Shown piece by piece: positions 13,784 to 28,903 of a DNA stretch of 64,000 nucleotides. Positions within the stretch are counted from its first letter, which is position 1; each line of letters begins with the position of its first letter. Position numbers and translations under genes: made by a program. The DNA lies in NCBI RefSeq assembly GCF_000150275.1, contig NW_002060944.1, positions 8,011,033-8,075,032 of the forward strand. The letters run 5' to 3'. Under the pieces are notes generated by a model. It searched no databases. It saw nothing but the letters and a program-made list of their open reading frames with translations, and had not been told where the DNA came from. The stretch comes from Trichoplax adhaerens. Lineage: Eukaryota; Placozoa; Uniplacotomia; Trichoplacea; Trichoplacidae.

Positions 13784-16700
13784 CAACTTCGATAAATTCT
13801 TCTTTTGGAAAGTAGGAGATGATTGGTGATATAGGAATAAACCTAGTTATTTCAGGACAGCCTAATTTATCCAAGCTAGTTCACTTTGAATTTAGCCAAT
13901 TTTAATTCTTCTATTTAATACTATCAAACATTTGCTACACTATATTGGCTGTAGGCTATTAAAATATCGTCAATGGCATTATTATTATTGCTACCTATCA
14001 AGAAACTAGTGCTGGAGCGCTGGAAAGATACATCTAAATGACAGTGAGTTGTAGCAGTTTAAATACGAATTACATTATGCTCGTGCTAGTTGACGATGAT
14101 ATAATACTCAAGAATTATTTGTTGCACTTTGGTAACAATATAGTTATTCTCACTGTCAAAGAATCATTATGTGATAGAGTAGTTGCGAAAGCTAAATAGC
14201 AGTTAGAATAAATGCTAAAAACTTATTGAAGGTTGAAATAAAGACAATAAAGAACAAGTATAAAAAATTTGTCTGATGAATAAAACCATCATCAATTAAT
14301 ATATAATCAATATTTTAAAGATTAAAACAAGATCACAACTGATACTTTCATCATCAACTAGAAAGAATGATAGAATAATACATATTGAATCATTTTCAAT
14401 GAAATAAGATGGCTATAGTTAGAGTATTTACATTTATTAAGGTAAAAGAGCAAAATTAGTCTGATCTAATACTGTCGCAAATAAGAGAATAACTTATGAT
14501 TGCGATATTTAATGGTCAATTTTATGTCAATATCTTCAAAATGATATATTCGACAAAGCAATAAAATGATCAAAGTCAAGATTTTAACAATCAGAATAAA
14601 TTAGATGAAAACTTGTAACGAGAACATCATTAGGGTATAAGCTGAAAATAAATCTTTAAAACTATATCAAATTTTTATCAGGTCTTGACATTATTGAAAC
14701 TGTAAAAGAATATTAAATGTTGATGGGTAAAAATTTTAATGGAATGATGGGGTTAGCTTGTTTTAAAAATAAGAAGTTTTAATTTTTAATATATTGGATA
14801 AGACTGTTAGAATGTTTAAAATTATGTAGGTATATCAGTCAAGAACTCATAAGAGAAATTGGCTATAATTACTGAAACTCTTGTAATAATCCAATAATAA
14901 GAATTATTTTACTTCCACTATTCTATTATCCTAAGAGATGCAATTTTAGAAATGATTCTTGTTCATTTTACATCAGTCCGTGTAAACCTCGTCATAGTAT
15001 ATTTATCAGAAAATTAATTTTAACATCTAGACATACAGTAGATTGGCAATATAAAGAAGAAAATTGAAGTTTTAGCAGCTGATTTCAAACCCCAATTCTT
15101 GGTGAAATTCGAATGTGTTTTAAAGTCAATAATTACAAATTACAGATGAAAGGTTAGCAATAACTTACGATATCTCTGCAGAGTATTCCAATAACCAAGA
15201 AGATTTATTAGAATAGATTTGAATTGTCTGGTAAGAGAGAGCTTGATGGAAAGATTGACCAATTAAACTAAATTGTGAAATCAATTTCGCAAGGATTCAT
15301 CAATGCAACATGGAAAGGGAGAATCATTTTCCATTTACATACTATCTTATCCTAATCAATTAGAAATGATGATGAAAAAGTAGAGTAACTTACGATTGAT
15401 CCAGGGGTTATTCAACTGAATAATCGATAGGAGGTAGGATATTTCAATCCGTTAAGATAGCTAAGAGAAGCGAGAAATAGAAAATAATCTGCAATGCAAA
15501 GGTGTTGCTACTGTCAACTGAATTTATTTGTATCGACAATAAGTCGTGGTTCCAAGTGTCTAATAAAATTGTCGTTGTCGAATAAAGATTGCATCTATTG
15601 GACATGCATTATGTCAATAGATCAAAGTAATAAAGGATAATTGTTATTTATATTATTGTTAGTATTCTTTGATTTACTTGTTATTTATTATCTTCTATGT
15701 TGATATCAACCTCTAATGTATATTTTGTGACTTTAGAAAGAGGTTAAAGGGGGTGGAGAAAGGTAACTCCTTATTCAACTTTTTTACTCACTTACTTTAC
15801 ACACTCTCATTCTACTTGTCTTTTGTACTATACTTATTTATATTCAGGTCTTTTTGATTGAAATAATAATAGCATCTATTATTAACATCGATTCAATACA
15901 ACAAATTATTTCAAATCAACATGATAACGAGCAGAAAAAAGACCAAGGAGGAGGGAGGTAAAATGTCTTGCTTGTTTGTTGTTCTAGTCAATGAGAATCG
16001 TAAGTATAGAAATAGATGATAAGTAATTATCTATTCTATTTTATTATTTTGTTATTTCTAATTTCCTGCTAATGTATTCTTCATCTTGATCAGTTGTCAA
16101 ATTCTAAATACAATAATAGCATTGAATTGTAACTGTACTAATGGAGAGAAATCTACTCTAAAATACGTACTAAATATAGCCCAAATCAATGAAAAGAACC
16201 GGCATAATCCAAAACAACAATATTTGCTTCCTGATCACGATCAGAACTTCTCTCATAAGGTTGAAAATTAGCCTTAAATTGCTTAAATTACCTTAGAATG
16301 AAATGTGGATATTAAAAATAAAGACGCATAAATTAATACAGAAGGAAAATAAAAAAACCTAGACAGGATCCCTGTGATACCACGTCTAAGCAGTATCGGA
16401 CGCGAACTCCAAAGAGCATCTTGCCATAGAAATTTATTTTCTGATTTCGATAACCTTGCTTATAACTTGTCACCACCTCTTTTAACACCCCTCTTAGCCC
16501 CCCTTCTGCTTTAAATCCATAAATAAAATATTCCAGTTTTGAATAATTGTCATCGTCGACTCTATGTAAAACAATTTTTGTCAATTCTCTATAACACGTT
16601 AATCTATGTCTTTTCTTTCTCATTTAAGTTCCGTGGGCAGATATTTTGTATTAGTCAAATTTGGTCTATTATCACTATTTATACCGTCCTATTACTCTGG

Positions 16701-19700
16701 GGCTAAATAATGCTGTAGTACTGGTATAGCATGATGGATTTAATAATTGTAAAATCGAATAAGTGATTAGCAAATAAAAAATTGCTCATATTTTAAATTA
16801 CTATCTTCCAAATTCATTTATTATTCGATGTTTAACTTTAAGGGAAAGAGTAGAAATAGATTATTCATCGGAATACGACTAAATAGAATCCTATTACTAT
16901 AACTTATATATTTATATAATTTTTGCCTTTATATTTTAGCTATACGAGTATATCTCTTCATTATTCATTTTTTATACTTTTTCACTTTTTCTTGGTAAGT
17001 ACATAAATGTTAAAATCTCACTTTTTCTCTCCTTTTATGAAAAATGCACATTATATGCAATTGAAATATAAAAATACAGATAAATATGCTTGATTAGCTC
17101 ATTATAATAGTGCAAATATATACAATATTTCCTTACATCTGTTTCACTCCTCAATCTACTGCATATATCAGATATATACGTACATATTTATAGTATGTAT
17201 TATATAAAAATCTTTAAGCTGCTCTAGAAATAATTTTAAGAGCAAAGATTACGACAAAAAGGATAATAATATAGTAATAATAGCTATTAACTCATCGACG
17301 TAATTACTCTACGGGCTATTACTATTTAGAATAAAACGGCAACTCGTAAACGAGGTAGTTTTACTGCAATATAATAATGATTCTATGGCTTTCGCTTCAA
17401 TATCAAATTTCTGCTGCCAAGAATTCTTTCATGCATATATGTGCTAAAAGCAAAATAAATTCTGGATATGGAAATCAAATATCGATTCAAAGATTATAGC
17501 GAAATAGTATCGCGAAGGTCAGAATGTTCAAATAACCACACCTTATACTGCCACATTATGCGTTATAAATTCCAATATAACATTTTTTAAGCTATTCTGT
17601 AGTATTCTAACACCGTTCTGCTATTAAGAAATTCCTTACTGTCCATGTTCTAGTTGTATGATATGCTATACAACAAATGAAATAGCTTAGCTCAATCTTG
17701 TAATAATTATAATCAACGAACAGCAGAAACAAATAAAATTAAGCAGACAGGCCTAACAAAACTTTAATTAGCCTTCAAATTTAATGCCTCCATTAATAAT
17801 AGTCACAAGAAGGATAAAATTTATTTGGTATTTCTGTTATCATTTGGATTATTTTGGGCGTAAATCATTTCGTACTGGACACTTGTATATTACTTGCATT
17901 AGATAAATCAAATAAATCCTTGACGATCCTAAGAAATAAAAAAGACGTACAACATATGCAGTAATTCAATATGTATTTCAATATGTTATGCTTAATCTTA
18001 CAAATTATTGAATCTTAATACTTAGATTATTATAAATAAAAAGCTTAATGAGATCGAAAGGGAAATTAAAACACAATTAGTCAATTATGATAGTTCTTTA
18101 ATGAACGATGATTGTAATACAATTATTTCTGTACATCATACTGTTGCAATCTTTTTAGTAAATTTGTCTGTATCTTTGCCGATTTTTCTGTCAAATATCC
18201 TTATAATATGCAAAATATGAATATAGCAGAAATAAAAATAGGTTTTTATTCTTAGCTATAGTTAAATTAAAATTAATTAACCTAAAAAATAGCGTCATAT
18301 TGAAATAAGAATTCGGATGCAACAAAACACCTATGTAACTTGTAAATGCCCCACTGACTGTTTCCTTTCGTTTATCCACCTTAATTTACGTCTGTACTAA
18401 AATAATCCTAAATATAATCAATTCTATTGCCTATATTAAGTTACGATAAAAGATAGATGCAACAATGGCTAAAATTTCTAGAAAATTTACCAACAACCAG
18501 TATTATACGAAATTTTTAAACTAAGATTTCTTTTAAAGTAACTCTACTGAATCGATTTCGTTATATATTGACTAGGCTTCATATAAGTATAGATTACTTT
18601 AAACAAAATATCAATCTGCGAATAGCTGACTGATAAAGTTTATAGCAGGACCGCCATTAAATCATTTCAATGTGAGCTATGCTTAAAACAATAAAATAAA
18701 GCGTAGCAGTTAATAAACCTTCCTTTCATCGTTATACGGAAATCTATGATAATAGTATATAATAATGATCAATAAGTTGATTCATTTAATGATTTCTTAA
18801 TCCATATATGGCTATTGATGATGTATGATTACGGATTAATAAATGATCTTTTAAAAATTAGATATCTGCTATAAAATAGGCTTAGTTATATAATTATTAT
18901 CATCATTTCCACCTAACAGAAATATTCAATATCTACATTTGTAAGGTAATGTCGTTTTTAAAGTTAATGCTAGTTTAGAATTTATTCAGTTATAACATAA
19001 ATATTAATAAATTAGTTTGATTAATGATGAAAATAATATATTTAATGATCATCGTTGTTTTTCCCTTCATCTAACGTAAAATTATTCAAGGTTATAAAAA
19101 ATTTCAAATAAACAAAGTCTAATCTATCCTAGCTCTGAATCGTTGTTCAATATTGACTTAGATTTATTTTCTTTTTTTCACTTTTCTAATCAGCATCAAT
19201 CTTTTATTGAATACTTAATTTGACGTCAATACAGTCAATCTTAAGAATTATTCTAATGTCATTCTGTCATGATTCATTTTATTATTGATCGTCAACAATA
19301 AATTTACTATCAATGGCTGCGATTGAAACAGTAGCCTGACTTTTTGTATTGACATTTCTTTCTATTTCCAACTTTTAACTGTTTATTTCAATCCTTCATT
19401 TTCTTTCTTACGATCGTTTTAAGTCAAAACCGTCATTAGTAAGATAGCTGATTATTATTGATATTTTTTAATAATCGACATCTACTCAATTGCTTTGGTA
19501 TTACGTATCGAAGAGACTATAGGATACAACTTATTCGTCAAAATACAGTAGTATTTATCTATCCATCAATCAATCATGGATTACCGTGCAAAATCACCAT
19601 AATAATATTTAATCATGGCTATGACTACATTTCTACGGTCTTTCACAAATGTTGATTAATTATTATCATTCCATTGCCCAATTACCATGACAACTATTAT

Positions 19701-22700
19701 ATAATAGAGATCAAGTATAATGATATTCCATTACTATTGACGAAATTCGTTACATCATTTCAATGCTACGTATGCATTCAAATAACATTTAACCTTGTTC
19801 TTCTATCGTGCAAACTCAAGATGAGAATGAATCATGATGATAGCACTAATAAACACACATTGGGAATGCAAACTGATCATATCATCCATTTCAAATAGAA
19901 TTAAAATACTGTCTCCAAACATGATCGATTTGATAGCAGTTATTTTATTATTGAAGCATCAATTCATTCAAGATAATAATAAAGAATGATGTACGAAACG
20001 ATTCTCATCTATGTGGGGATTTTAGTGCAGAGAGCTATATAATCAAACATAAAAGAGATATAAATATCAATTATGCAGCCATAACTTATTAAGATTGATT
20101 GCAACTGATCAACGGGAGCTTATTGTATCATGGTTGTACTTTAATCAGTATTGCATTTCCTTCTTTTTACATAATTTCTAGCCATGATTATGATGTCTCA
20201 TTATACTCCTTATCATCATCGTCGGTGTGATAAAAGCGTGAGAAAATTTTTAGTTTATACGATGGATAGATAGCCAAAGAATATGCAGCAATATAGGCTG
20301 CCTAACATTATTAAATATTTTCAATCATACATTAATAATATATGCAACGTAAATCAATCGATTCTTATTAGCCCAATTAAAGAAGCCATAGAAGAAAATA
20401 AGATAACGCTATGCCATTTTTATTCTATTCTAGAAGCATGCACGAACATTTACTTTAAATTCATTTATAATCATCATCACTAATAATCGTATTAGATTGC
20501 TATTCACAGTCTCATTCCTGTACCATTTACAACATACGATTCCATTACCCAAGTGATTATTAATGTAATAGTACATTAGCACGAGCATTTCAAAATATAA
20601 CGGTCTAGCCAGATAACGGAATAAATAAATATTTCTAATACTAATATATTGCTTCATGTCATCAAGCTATGCTATAAAATAGAATACCACTTACAAAAAA
20701 CAATCTTTTGATTTCTTATTCAATTGTCACATGTTTAGTTATGTCTAGTAATAATTTTTAATATTCATCAAGCATAGGATAGATTATAAATACGTTTCAT
20801 TTATTGAAATATATTATTTTTTATAGTCTCTAATTTTGTTTCTTCATAAAATTCTATTAAAAATTAAGTTTAAGAAAATTTGCAAAAGAATGTGATTGCC
20901 CATAAATATCTTAACTTTGCCAACCTCAATGTCAGCTTATAATCTAATTAATAATGATCTTCACTACAGACGATAATTGGCGATTATTTTTAAGTTGAAA
21001 AAAAGATTGACAATAGAACGGAGCTAATTGTTAGAAAATCAAACAATCGTTCCAATTTGCCATTATTATCAATCATCTCTGATGATTAACATGCCAAAGG
21101 ATAATTTAGAATTCAAGCTATTTATTGGAATTTTAAATTGTCTTCAAATTATATCGTGGCACAAATTGAATGTCCTTTATGCAAAGCTAAAAGGGAAAAT
21201 TCTTGAATCTATAATCTGGTTTATGATTTTTGATGTCGATCGAAAAATAGGATTTATTATAATTAATTAGATTTATTAATTATTAATAATTCGCTTTTCC
21301 TATTATTAATGATACTTTTAATCCTTCATAGCAATACGAGTTTTAATTATTTCCTAGCGTTTTACTTTACCACATTATTGAATTTTTACGATGATTAAAG
21401 AGGCATTCACAAGTTAATCAACTTCTGCGCTCAATTGTCAGCTGTCTTGACTGATGCTAGTCACAGCCGCCAGCCTTACATTTAACAACTAACAACTCGA
21501 TCAAGTTACAATTAAAATTATGAATCAATTATCTATGTCTAATTTTCTCATCACTGAATAGGCTTTTATAACTAGCAATCATCTTCACAACAATGTCCAA
21601 AACTATTATCCTTTAGATTGACGTGAAGTGTCAACAAAGTTTGCCGAAGTTCTAATAAAGTTTTAATAAATGATCAATATTAGCCTTCGTCATCATCAAG
21701 AAAATTAAATTACAGAATATCGTCTATAAATATATCCAGTTTATTATCGTTTAAGCTAACATCTTAAGTAAATAAACCCAATCAGATAGAATAATGATGA
21801 ATATTGAGCTCTTAATTAATCAACTTTGTAATACCTCCAATCAATAATCTCGAAAAAATCGCTACAAGAGCCATTCTTGATTAAGCACCAGAATCCGTTT
21901 GCCAATTGCACTAAAAAGGTCTAACTTTTTCTGCTTATTTCCTTATTTTAATTAAAATTTATAAGTATCAGTCAAGTTATTACTTGCATTAGTGTGATTG
22001 GTCAAGCTATCATGTTTACAAGCACTTTCTATTCACTTAGCAAACACCAATGTATGGCCTCTTTCTACGTATTATACTGTATGTGTATATAACATATATA
22101 TAAAAGAGACAAAACAATAAAAATATATGTGTAAAGTCAAATTTTGATCATACGATCCTAAATTGATTTAAGGCTTGTATAGTCCAAAGCACAGTTCGTA
22201 GTTGTTTAATGAATTAGTAATTATTATCACGATGGCTGACGAACGTGGTCTGACACATACTATACTATGGCACTACAATGTAGCAACTAAAAACTAATGA
22301 CTAAAGACTCGTATATTTATCAAAAATAAAAATTAAAAAAAAATTATGGGCGTTGCAAATATTAAACTAGTACGTACAATCATTTATCGAAAAGTGCTAA
22401 CAAGCCAGACCTGGATTCATAAACACGTACTAGAGACTTACTAGATACCCTGTACGAGTACGCAGCAAAAGGCAAAAATTATTAACTAACATCTATGAAC
22501 ATTCATTAGAAATGCTAAATAATATAAAGTAATTATCTCATTTACTTTAATATGCGTGAATTAAAGTTAAGCACGTTAGACTTAATTTCTACAAAAATTA
22601 ATAATATATCGTTATTTAATCTATCGTTATATTTTAGCAATAATTATAATTCGACTAGTTATCATGGTAAATGAATCTATCAATCAATATTACACTTATT

Positions 22701-23384
22701 TCTTTCTTTGAAAAAGTGACTGATGATCCAATACGAATTGTACCTGTCAACATATATAACATATGAATATAAGACCGTCTACTATTGGTACGGATAGGTA
22801 ATACACTCTATCTTTCGCTAAAGTACTAGATACATATATATATGCCTACAATAAAAGTCAATATTATATGTTCGCGTATAAAAAAATATCTATATATAAC
22901 CATTGTTACATGTAGCCTCTGTGCAGAATCGTGCAGTATGAAATGTAGGTGAGTAGGTATATAAAGTTTGCAAAATGACCGACTTCGCATACGGTCACGT
23001 TCAGATACACTGGTTAAAGACTTGGCAGCCACAAATAACTCCACTTAAGTGTAAATATGTTATCTTGCTATTTTTATAATTTAGGTCAATGCTTGATTTT
23101 AGCCTATTATTCAACTATATATACAGTTGCTGACATCCTATCTATATGGTAAACCTTTAATACACTTTACATGCGCTCACTATAGTAAGCTTAGCACGCG
23201 TATATAGATAAATGTGAATTCCAGCAAATACTTCCATATGTGCTCTAGCTAATTGATATTCGGCTACTAAATTTCGCAGATGTTGTTTCATCAGCTACTT
23301 ATACTTCTTAAATATGTAAATTTCATTGCAATTGCACGTAGTAAATACCTCTTGAAACACTAACTATAATAAGGTAGGCAATTA

Positions 23385-24334
23385 TGTTACTGCTATATAA
23401 CTTAGTATTGGATTGTACATTATCAGTCATGTTTAGTATGATGTACGTTAGTTTAGCTTTCTATATTTATCTAAAGCCATAGACTGTAACAGGAAATTCT
23501 TTATTAAGTATAAATGACCATATACAGTAGAATGTTCAGCCTTTGCCGTTACTAGAGGTAAGTATGTAACTCATATAGTAGGAGATGGTTAATTCATCGT
23601 ACTTTGGCTGGTAGAAATAAAGTCTACGTCAGTGCTGTAACTATTACCATATTAATTTATAGATGGTCCACTGTAAAGTATTTGCAGTACCTTGAGTTTA
23701 GTACTTGAGCTAAATACTTAATTGAGCATAGAATTATTAATATGCACTACCGTAGGCTATAATACTTGCGTAGTTTAATGCGATTAGTTGCTCGTGCCCC
23801 GGCAAAATATGGTAATTCAATGTCTGTGCTTAACGTGTGGAAGCGTAATAATGTTACTACTATTACTAAATAGGTCATGCGCTAGGATTTATAAGCGTAT
23901 GCAACGAGTAGATCGAGAGTTCTTCTTGTTCATAGTTTGTTGTAAATACAGTTACGGTTGGTTTTATTGTAATAAAGCTTAATTCGGGTTTTAAATCCAG
24001 TTAGACTGATTTATTGTGGACCCTTAAAAAATCGACTTACTACAGTATTGTTACAAATAATAATCTGAACGTATGTAAAATTAGGTAGAACTAGTAGACC
24101 CTCGCTCGTTATACTTCGCTCACTATACTCATTGTTGCTATGTTGATTTCAGCTACTAACGCCACAAAAGTACATAAGTAGGCAACTTTAGATCGTTCAG
24201 TAGTTATAACTAAAAGTATTTATAGCAGTTATTTTCGGCTAGAGTAGAGCTGTATGCAGATAATCTTTGTCTAGAGGTCTAATAAGTTCTAATTTTCCAA
24301 AAATTTTTGAGATTTGACGATCAATTAGATCACA
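23385..24334 (+). mobile_element. LTR-A copy 1, solo-LTR-like, carrying a nested second LTR
   Basis: Starts TGTTACTGC and ends GATCACA. It aligns in order with the copies at 45.1 kb and 49.7-50.2 kb: TTAGTATTG, CATGTTTAGTATGATGTACG, ATATACAGTA, GGTTAATTCATYGTACTTTGG, GTCTACGT, GATGGTCC, then TATGTAAAAT.AGGTA, GCAACTTTAGAT and GGCTAGAGTAGAGCTGT. It is clearly more diverged than the other two, so older. After removal of the nested element (23683-24044) the flanks rejoin to match the other copies. I did not find a convincing target duplication for this copy. It carries no coding capacity. Confidence 0.7.
23683..24044 (+). mobile_element. LTR-B solo LTR nested in LTR-A
   Basis: A 362-bp insertion absent from the other LTR-A copies. 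It starts TGCAGTACC and ends CTTACTACA (TG...CA), with short inverted ends TGCAGTA/TACTACA. It is flanked on both sides by GTATT (23678-23682 and 24045-24049), a 5-bp target-site duplication typical of LTR retrotransposon integrase. An AATAAA at 23971-23976, about 70 bp before the end, fits an R-region polyadenylation signal on this strand. A 64-codon frame inside it is incidental. Confidence 0.75.
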
Positions 24335-27300
24335 ATGACTAATTTTAATATATTCCTAAAGCTATTCAAACGGTAAGACGACTGCTTAGCATGAATTTAA
24401 ACTCGTATATTTGCCATCGTAGTGCCTTTAATTAGGCAATAAAGCGTTTTATATGAGGCCTAAAACTGATACTAATACGACTATGCGACTCCCTACGAAG
24501 CAAGAAACGGAATTGTAAGCAAGTATGGAGAGAAATTTTGTATAAGTAAAAGATTGATCATTACTAATGCAGTACTATTGATTACTAATATTTGGAAATA
24601 TCTTCATTTATATTTGTATCAGATCAATTTCTCCCTATTTACTTAGGATATTCCTATCTCTTTATATTAATTCCTTATGGTAAGAATTATTTTTTTAATA
24701 ACCATAAAGGTGCGAATTTCCTTTATACAAATACTACGAAACCCATCTGTAAATAAACCAGGCTAAGAATACTTAATTAAATGATACTAGTCCTATAATT
24801 GGTCGCATTATGCTACTCTTTAATGCCATCCTAAATATGTATAGAGCCATTAAAGTGCCTTAATCAATCTCTAGAATTGTTGAAAGACGAAATCAGGTTG
24901 ATATAGCATTATGAAATATGGTATAAATTATATAAGACACCTTGCTTGTCTTAGCCCAAGGCTGTTAACAAAGTGATTAAAATGTTTTTCCCATCAGATA
25001 TATAGCCATCATAATACCTTAAGATTGAAGAATATTCGTGAATAAGAGCTTTTTTCTACTAAAGCAACAGTAAAATAAACTAATTGTCGTAAATGGATTC
25101 CATCTTTGAGTAAACTTCCATCGTTGCCTAATTTGAATTGAACTTGCTGACATAAAATAAAATACTGTCATTAAGTACAGTTTGATTGTTAGGATTCAAT
25201 TTCTCGAAAAAGGAATTGTTAACGAACAGATTTAACTTCAAAATTGGGAAGTGCATTTAAGAAAGTAAATTATCAATCATACTATGCCGTTTTTGATAGG
25301 ATAACATAATCTGTCAATAATTGCATAAATGATGAAATTAAATCGTCCGATATAGAAATGGACGTTATTGTCTCCAGTTTAATCAAGATCGATTAAAAGG
25401 AGGCGGAAAATTCTTATTGAATCAAAGCAGTCGTCAATTTGAGGTTAATGTCAGCGAGAAATAAGAAAGAATTAATGCTAAATAGGAAAAGAGGAAGTCA
25501 TCCAGACAATGCTAAGAGTTCATGCTAATAACTGTACTTGCAGTTACTATCATAAATGGAAAGAATGCTCGTCTTAAGACTACTCGAATGCGTCCATGTT
25601 AAAGTTTACCTAGTATTAAGTAAGATGATATGCTAATTAATGAAAAAGATCTTTATTAACTACTCTGATTTCTATCATATAGATAACAGACGGCTTTCAA
25701 AATGAACTACTGCAAAGAAATTCCTAAACTAAATTCTAATTAATTAAATCATCTCATTTTTCTCAATTAATAAAAATATTTACGGACAAGACCAACCTCG
25801 TCAATATCCTAAATTTAGGCATATTACAATAATTTTTTGTGCGATATTGCAAGCATGTCAAAGTATCCGTCTCATTTTTTTGTGGCCTTTACTACGCGAT
25901 ACTGTTTACTTTATCCAAATTACCTACTCGAATACGATAAAAATTCTGCTAGCAACACGAAAATTTTCTTCCGTATTTAAGTGTCGCCAGGCCTAATGTC
26001 TACTCTTATGAACTACCGTATCCATTACAGTTACATAACAACATCTTCATTTCTTAAGTTATTTAAACTCCAGATATAAGTTATTTAAATTATAAATCCT
26101 ATTATCATTAATGAAATAGGATATTTAAAGTAATATTATGAATAGATAATTCACGTTACAAGTACTAAGACTCATTTAATTCATTGCTAATAAGATAGAA
26201 TGGGTGATGGTAGCATGATTATTGTATTCCTAAATTAATTTTGCAAATTACCAAGCTAAATTTCACTCTGCTTTCATCATTTTAGCAAAAGTACCATTCA
26301 TTTCTTTAATGTAAATGACTTTCTTCCGATAAATTCTAACTAAAATTATATCCTTTCACCCCCAGCTTGTCAAATTAATCATTTAAAAATTACATTGACT
26401 GGGATAATCACAGATTGTTCATGTGTTATGGATAGACTAGCATAAAATTTAATTACCTATCATTTTAATATCTCTCTGGATTACATTACTCGCGTAATTT
26501 ATTAGCAGCAATGAATTATTCGATACTCACTTAAAGTTTTATGATTCCATCTCAAACAGATATTAACGTCGTTTAGTATTGTAGTCTTATGGAAATCGAA
26601 ATGGATGAGCAAGACAGAAATTACAAACAATTCGATAAAATAGATATGAAAGAATATGAAACACAAATTAGATAATCAATTCTCACTATGATAAATTCTA
26701 AGACTTTGATTGACAGTAATAGCGTGATTACTTTCAATGAACGGGAAGTAAAATATAAGCAACAAGACTTCCTGAGCAAATAAAAAGTTGTTGAATTAAA
26801 GATCCCTTTGATCAATTTTCAGGTAAATTAATTAAGATTGCATCGAAATAAATTAAAAGTCTCCTTCGTCAGTTGTTACGTATATTCTGATTTACGATGT
26901 TCGAAAACAGATAATATGAGCAGCAATCACTATTTAATAATGATAACCGACCAAGTTATAGATTTTGTTATGTTATATTTGAAATTTGCTGATATTCGTT
27001 AAGAATAAATCATAACATATAGTAATGAGCAGGTAACAAAATCAATTATGGTCTAGGATATATTACAATTGGTAAACAGTATAATAATAGCTAAGGCAAA
27101 GAATTGCTCATTTACACGAAGAAACTAGTGCTAATATGAAAATCATTGAAATACAGCTTAGCTATTATTGCCAATATTAAGCCCAAAAGTATTATTGTAA
27201 CTAGTCTCGACATACTATTTTATCCTTTAAAACATTTCATCTTAGAATAAGACGTGATTGAGAACAACAGAAATGGATCTATTCTAATATAAAAGAAGTT

Positions 27301-28898
27301 CCGCTAAAAAAATTTTTAGTAGATAGATTATTGCTACTATTAACACAACGTCTAGAAGCTAAAAATATAAAGTTGTTAGTCTTTGCCATATTTATACTTA
27401 TTATGGTATCGGCTGAACTTCACTTAGATTATGAACTCGGTTTATTTCTTCTTAATCAGAATGAAAGCTGCTATTTCGTACAAACTTTGATGAGTGCCTA
27501 GGTTAGTCAACGATATTTAGAGCAAAGGCACCAGTCCGTATCCTCTGTGCTATTTATTATTTCATGGCAAAAATTGTAGCGACTGCATTTAGATTAAGAA
27601 TTTTGGCTGTGTCTCCTCAAGGAATCTGGATGAAAGCTGTTATTTCGTACAAATTTCGATAAGTAGCTGAGTAAGCCAATGATAGTTAGAGGCTTAGAGC
27701 AGATACGCCTAGTCTATATCTTGTGTGCCTTTTATTTCTTGGCAAATTTACGATAGCCACAGTACTACAGACTATAAGTTTTATTGGTTAGAATCTGTGT
27801 AAGGACAGCTATATTCAGTTATGACAACCGATTAGAGAATAAGTGAGGGTTAGTACGAGTTTTAATAACGCTATATAAGGCGATAATATAAGGCGATATT
27901 TACGTTCTCTATGAGGATTCCTACGGTATTTAAGCTTGCTATCTAATTCATAGAAAGGCTACATAGCACGAGTATAGTGATTTTAATAGATCGGTGTATA
28001 AGAAATTTTACTGTATCTCATCACTACGGTACCATATCAACGCAGAGTTATTTGGAATTTGACCTTGGTATTTTCTGAATTTTAATAAGAAAGGGGAAAT
28101 TTACCCGTTCCTCTTTCTATTCTTCGAATGAAGTGGGATTACTATCAGCGATTAATAAGGTTAAGTAAAAGTTACCTCAAATGCAGGTATTCATATTTCA
28201 ATCAAGAAGTTCCGCCTTGCCAAGAATGGATTCACATCTCTTCCAAGTCGACTTTATTCTTAAGTTACAAGTAATCAAATATGTAATATCCAATAATATT
28301 ATCAATGTCAGTAATAGTCTTTAAAAATGATTAAAGCGAACGATAACTGAAATAAAAAGACATTTTTCATGAGATTTCGATTCAATAAGGATTTTATTTG
28401 TGATTGGATTCACATAGACTCTCATATCGGCAACAATAGTCATGATTGATAAATCACAGCTGGCTAGCTTGATTCTTAGTTGACGGTTTTTAAGCTCTTG
28501 CAAGCCATTGATAACTTTAAAAAGTTGTTATACTGTAAATATCTCCTAGCGGAATTGCATCTACAGCAGCTATGATGGCGGAGATACGTAATGATATATC
28601 CATTTTTTATTCTTAATCTCTTGACTTGCAGCTGCCTTATCGATTCTTTACCGATAGTAATTGTTAACAGCTGGAGTTTAGAACAAGAAAATTTAACTGT
28701 GAATCTGAGGTTACAATTATCCTCCGCGATATTTGCCTAAGATAATGTAATCAGTTCTATAGGGTCTTTAGGCATATATAATATTTTTTAGAGATTGTTA
28801 ATCATCTTGACTTCGGAAGCATAATAGTTTCATGAAAATTTTGCGCCAACATGATATGAATTAATTGTATTGCAAAGACCTACTGTTAGTAATTTTAT
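24335..28898. other. Gene-poor AT-rich stretch between LTR-A and LTR-C
   Basis: No exon recognised. Apart from the tandem duplication at 27.45-27.78 kb I see nothing in it beyond AT-rich single-copy-looking sequence. The longest frames (60-64 codons, minus strand near 26.7 and 28.4 kb) have no recognisable motif. Confidence 0.6.
27455..27775. repeat. Diverged tandem duplication (two units of about 140 bp)
   Basis: Unit 1 is about 27455-27590 and unit 2 about 27628-27775. Shared blocks: GATGAAAGCTGYTATTTCGTACAAA, TAAGCCAA/TAGTCAA followed by GATA.TTAGAG, and TGTGCYTTTTATT.CTTGGCAAA. Same style of old local head-to-tail duplication as the others in the desert. Confidence 0.75.
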
Positions 28899-28903
28899 AC
28901 CTG

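Larger units (their letters stand above)
416..23384. other. Gene-poor AT-rich stretch, first part of the desert upstream of CITED
   Basis: About 23 kb with no exon I can defend. Open frames longer than 60 codons are few, lack family motifs and are not joined by plausible splice sites, as expected by chance at this base composition. What it holds is listed separately: an ATG microsatellite near 7.39 kb and tandem diverged duplications near 6.5, 8.7, 12.0 and 13.5 kb. A somewhat GC-richer patch at 16375-16515 is unexplained. Regulatory DNA for the CITED-like gene or unannotated non-coding transcripts are possible but not shown by the sequence. Confidence 0.6.
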
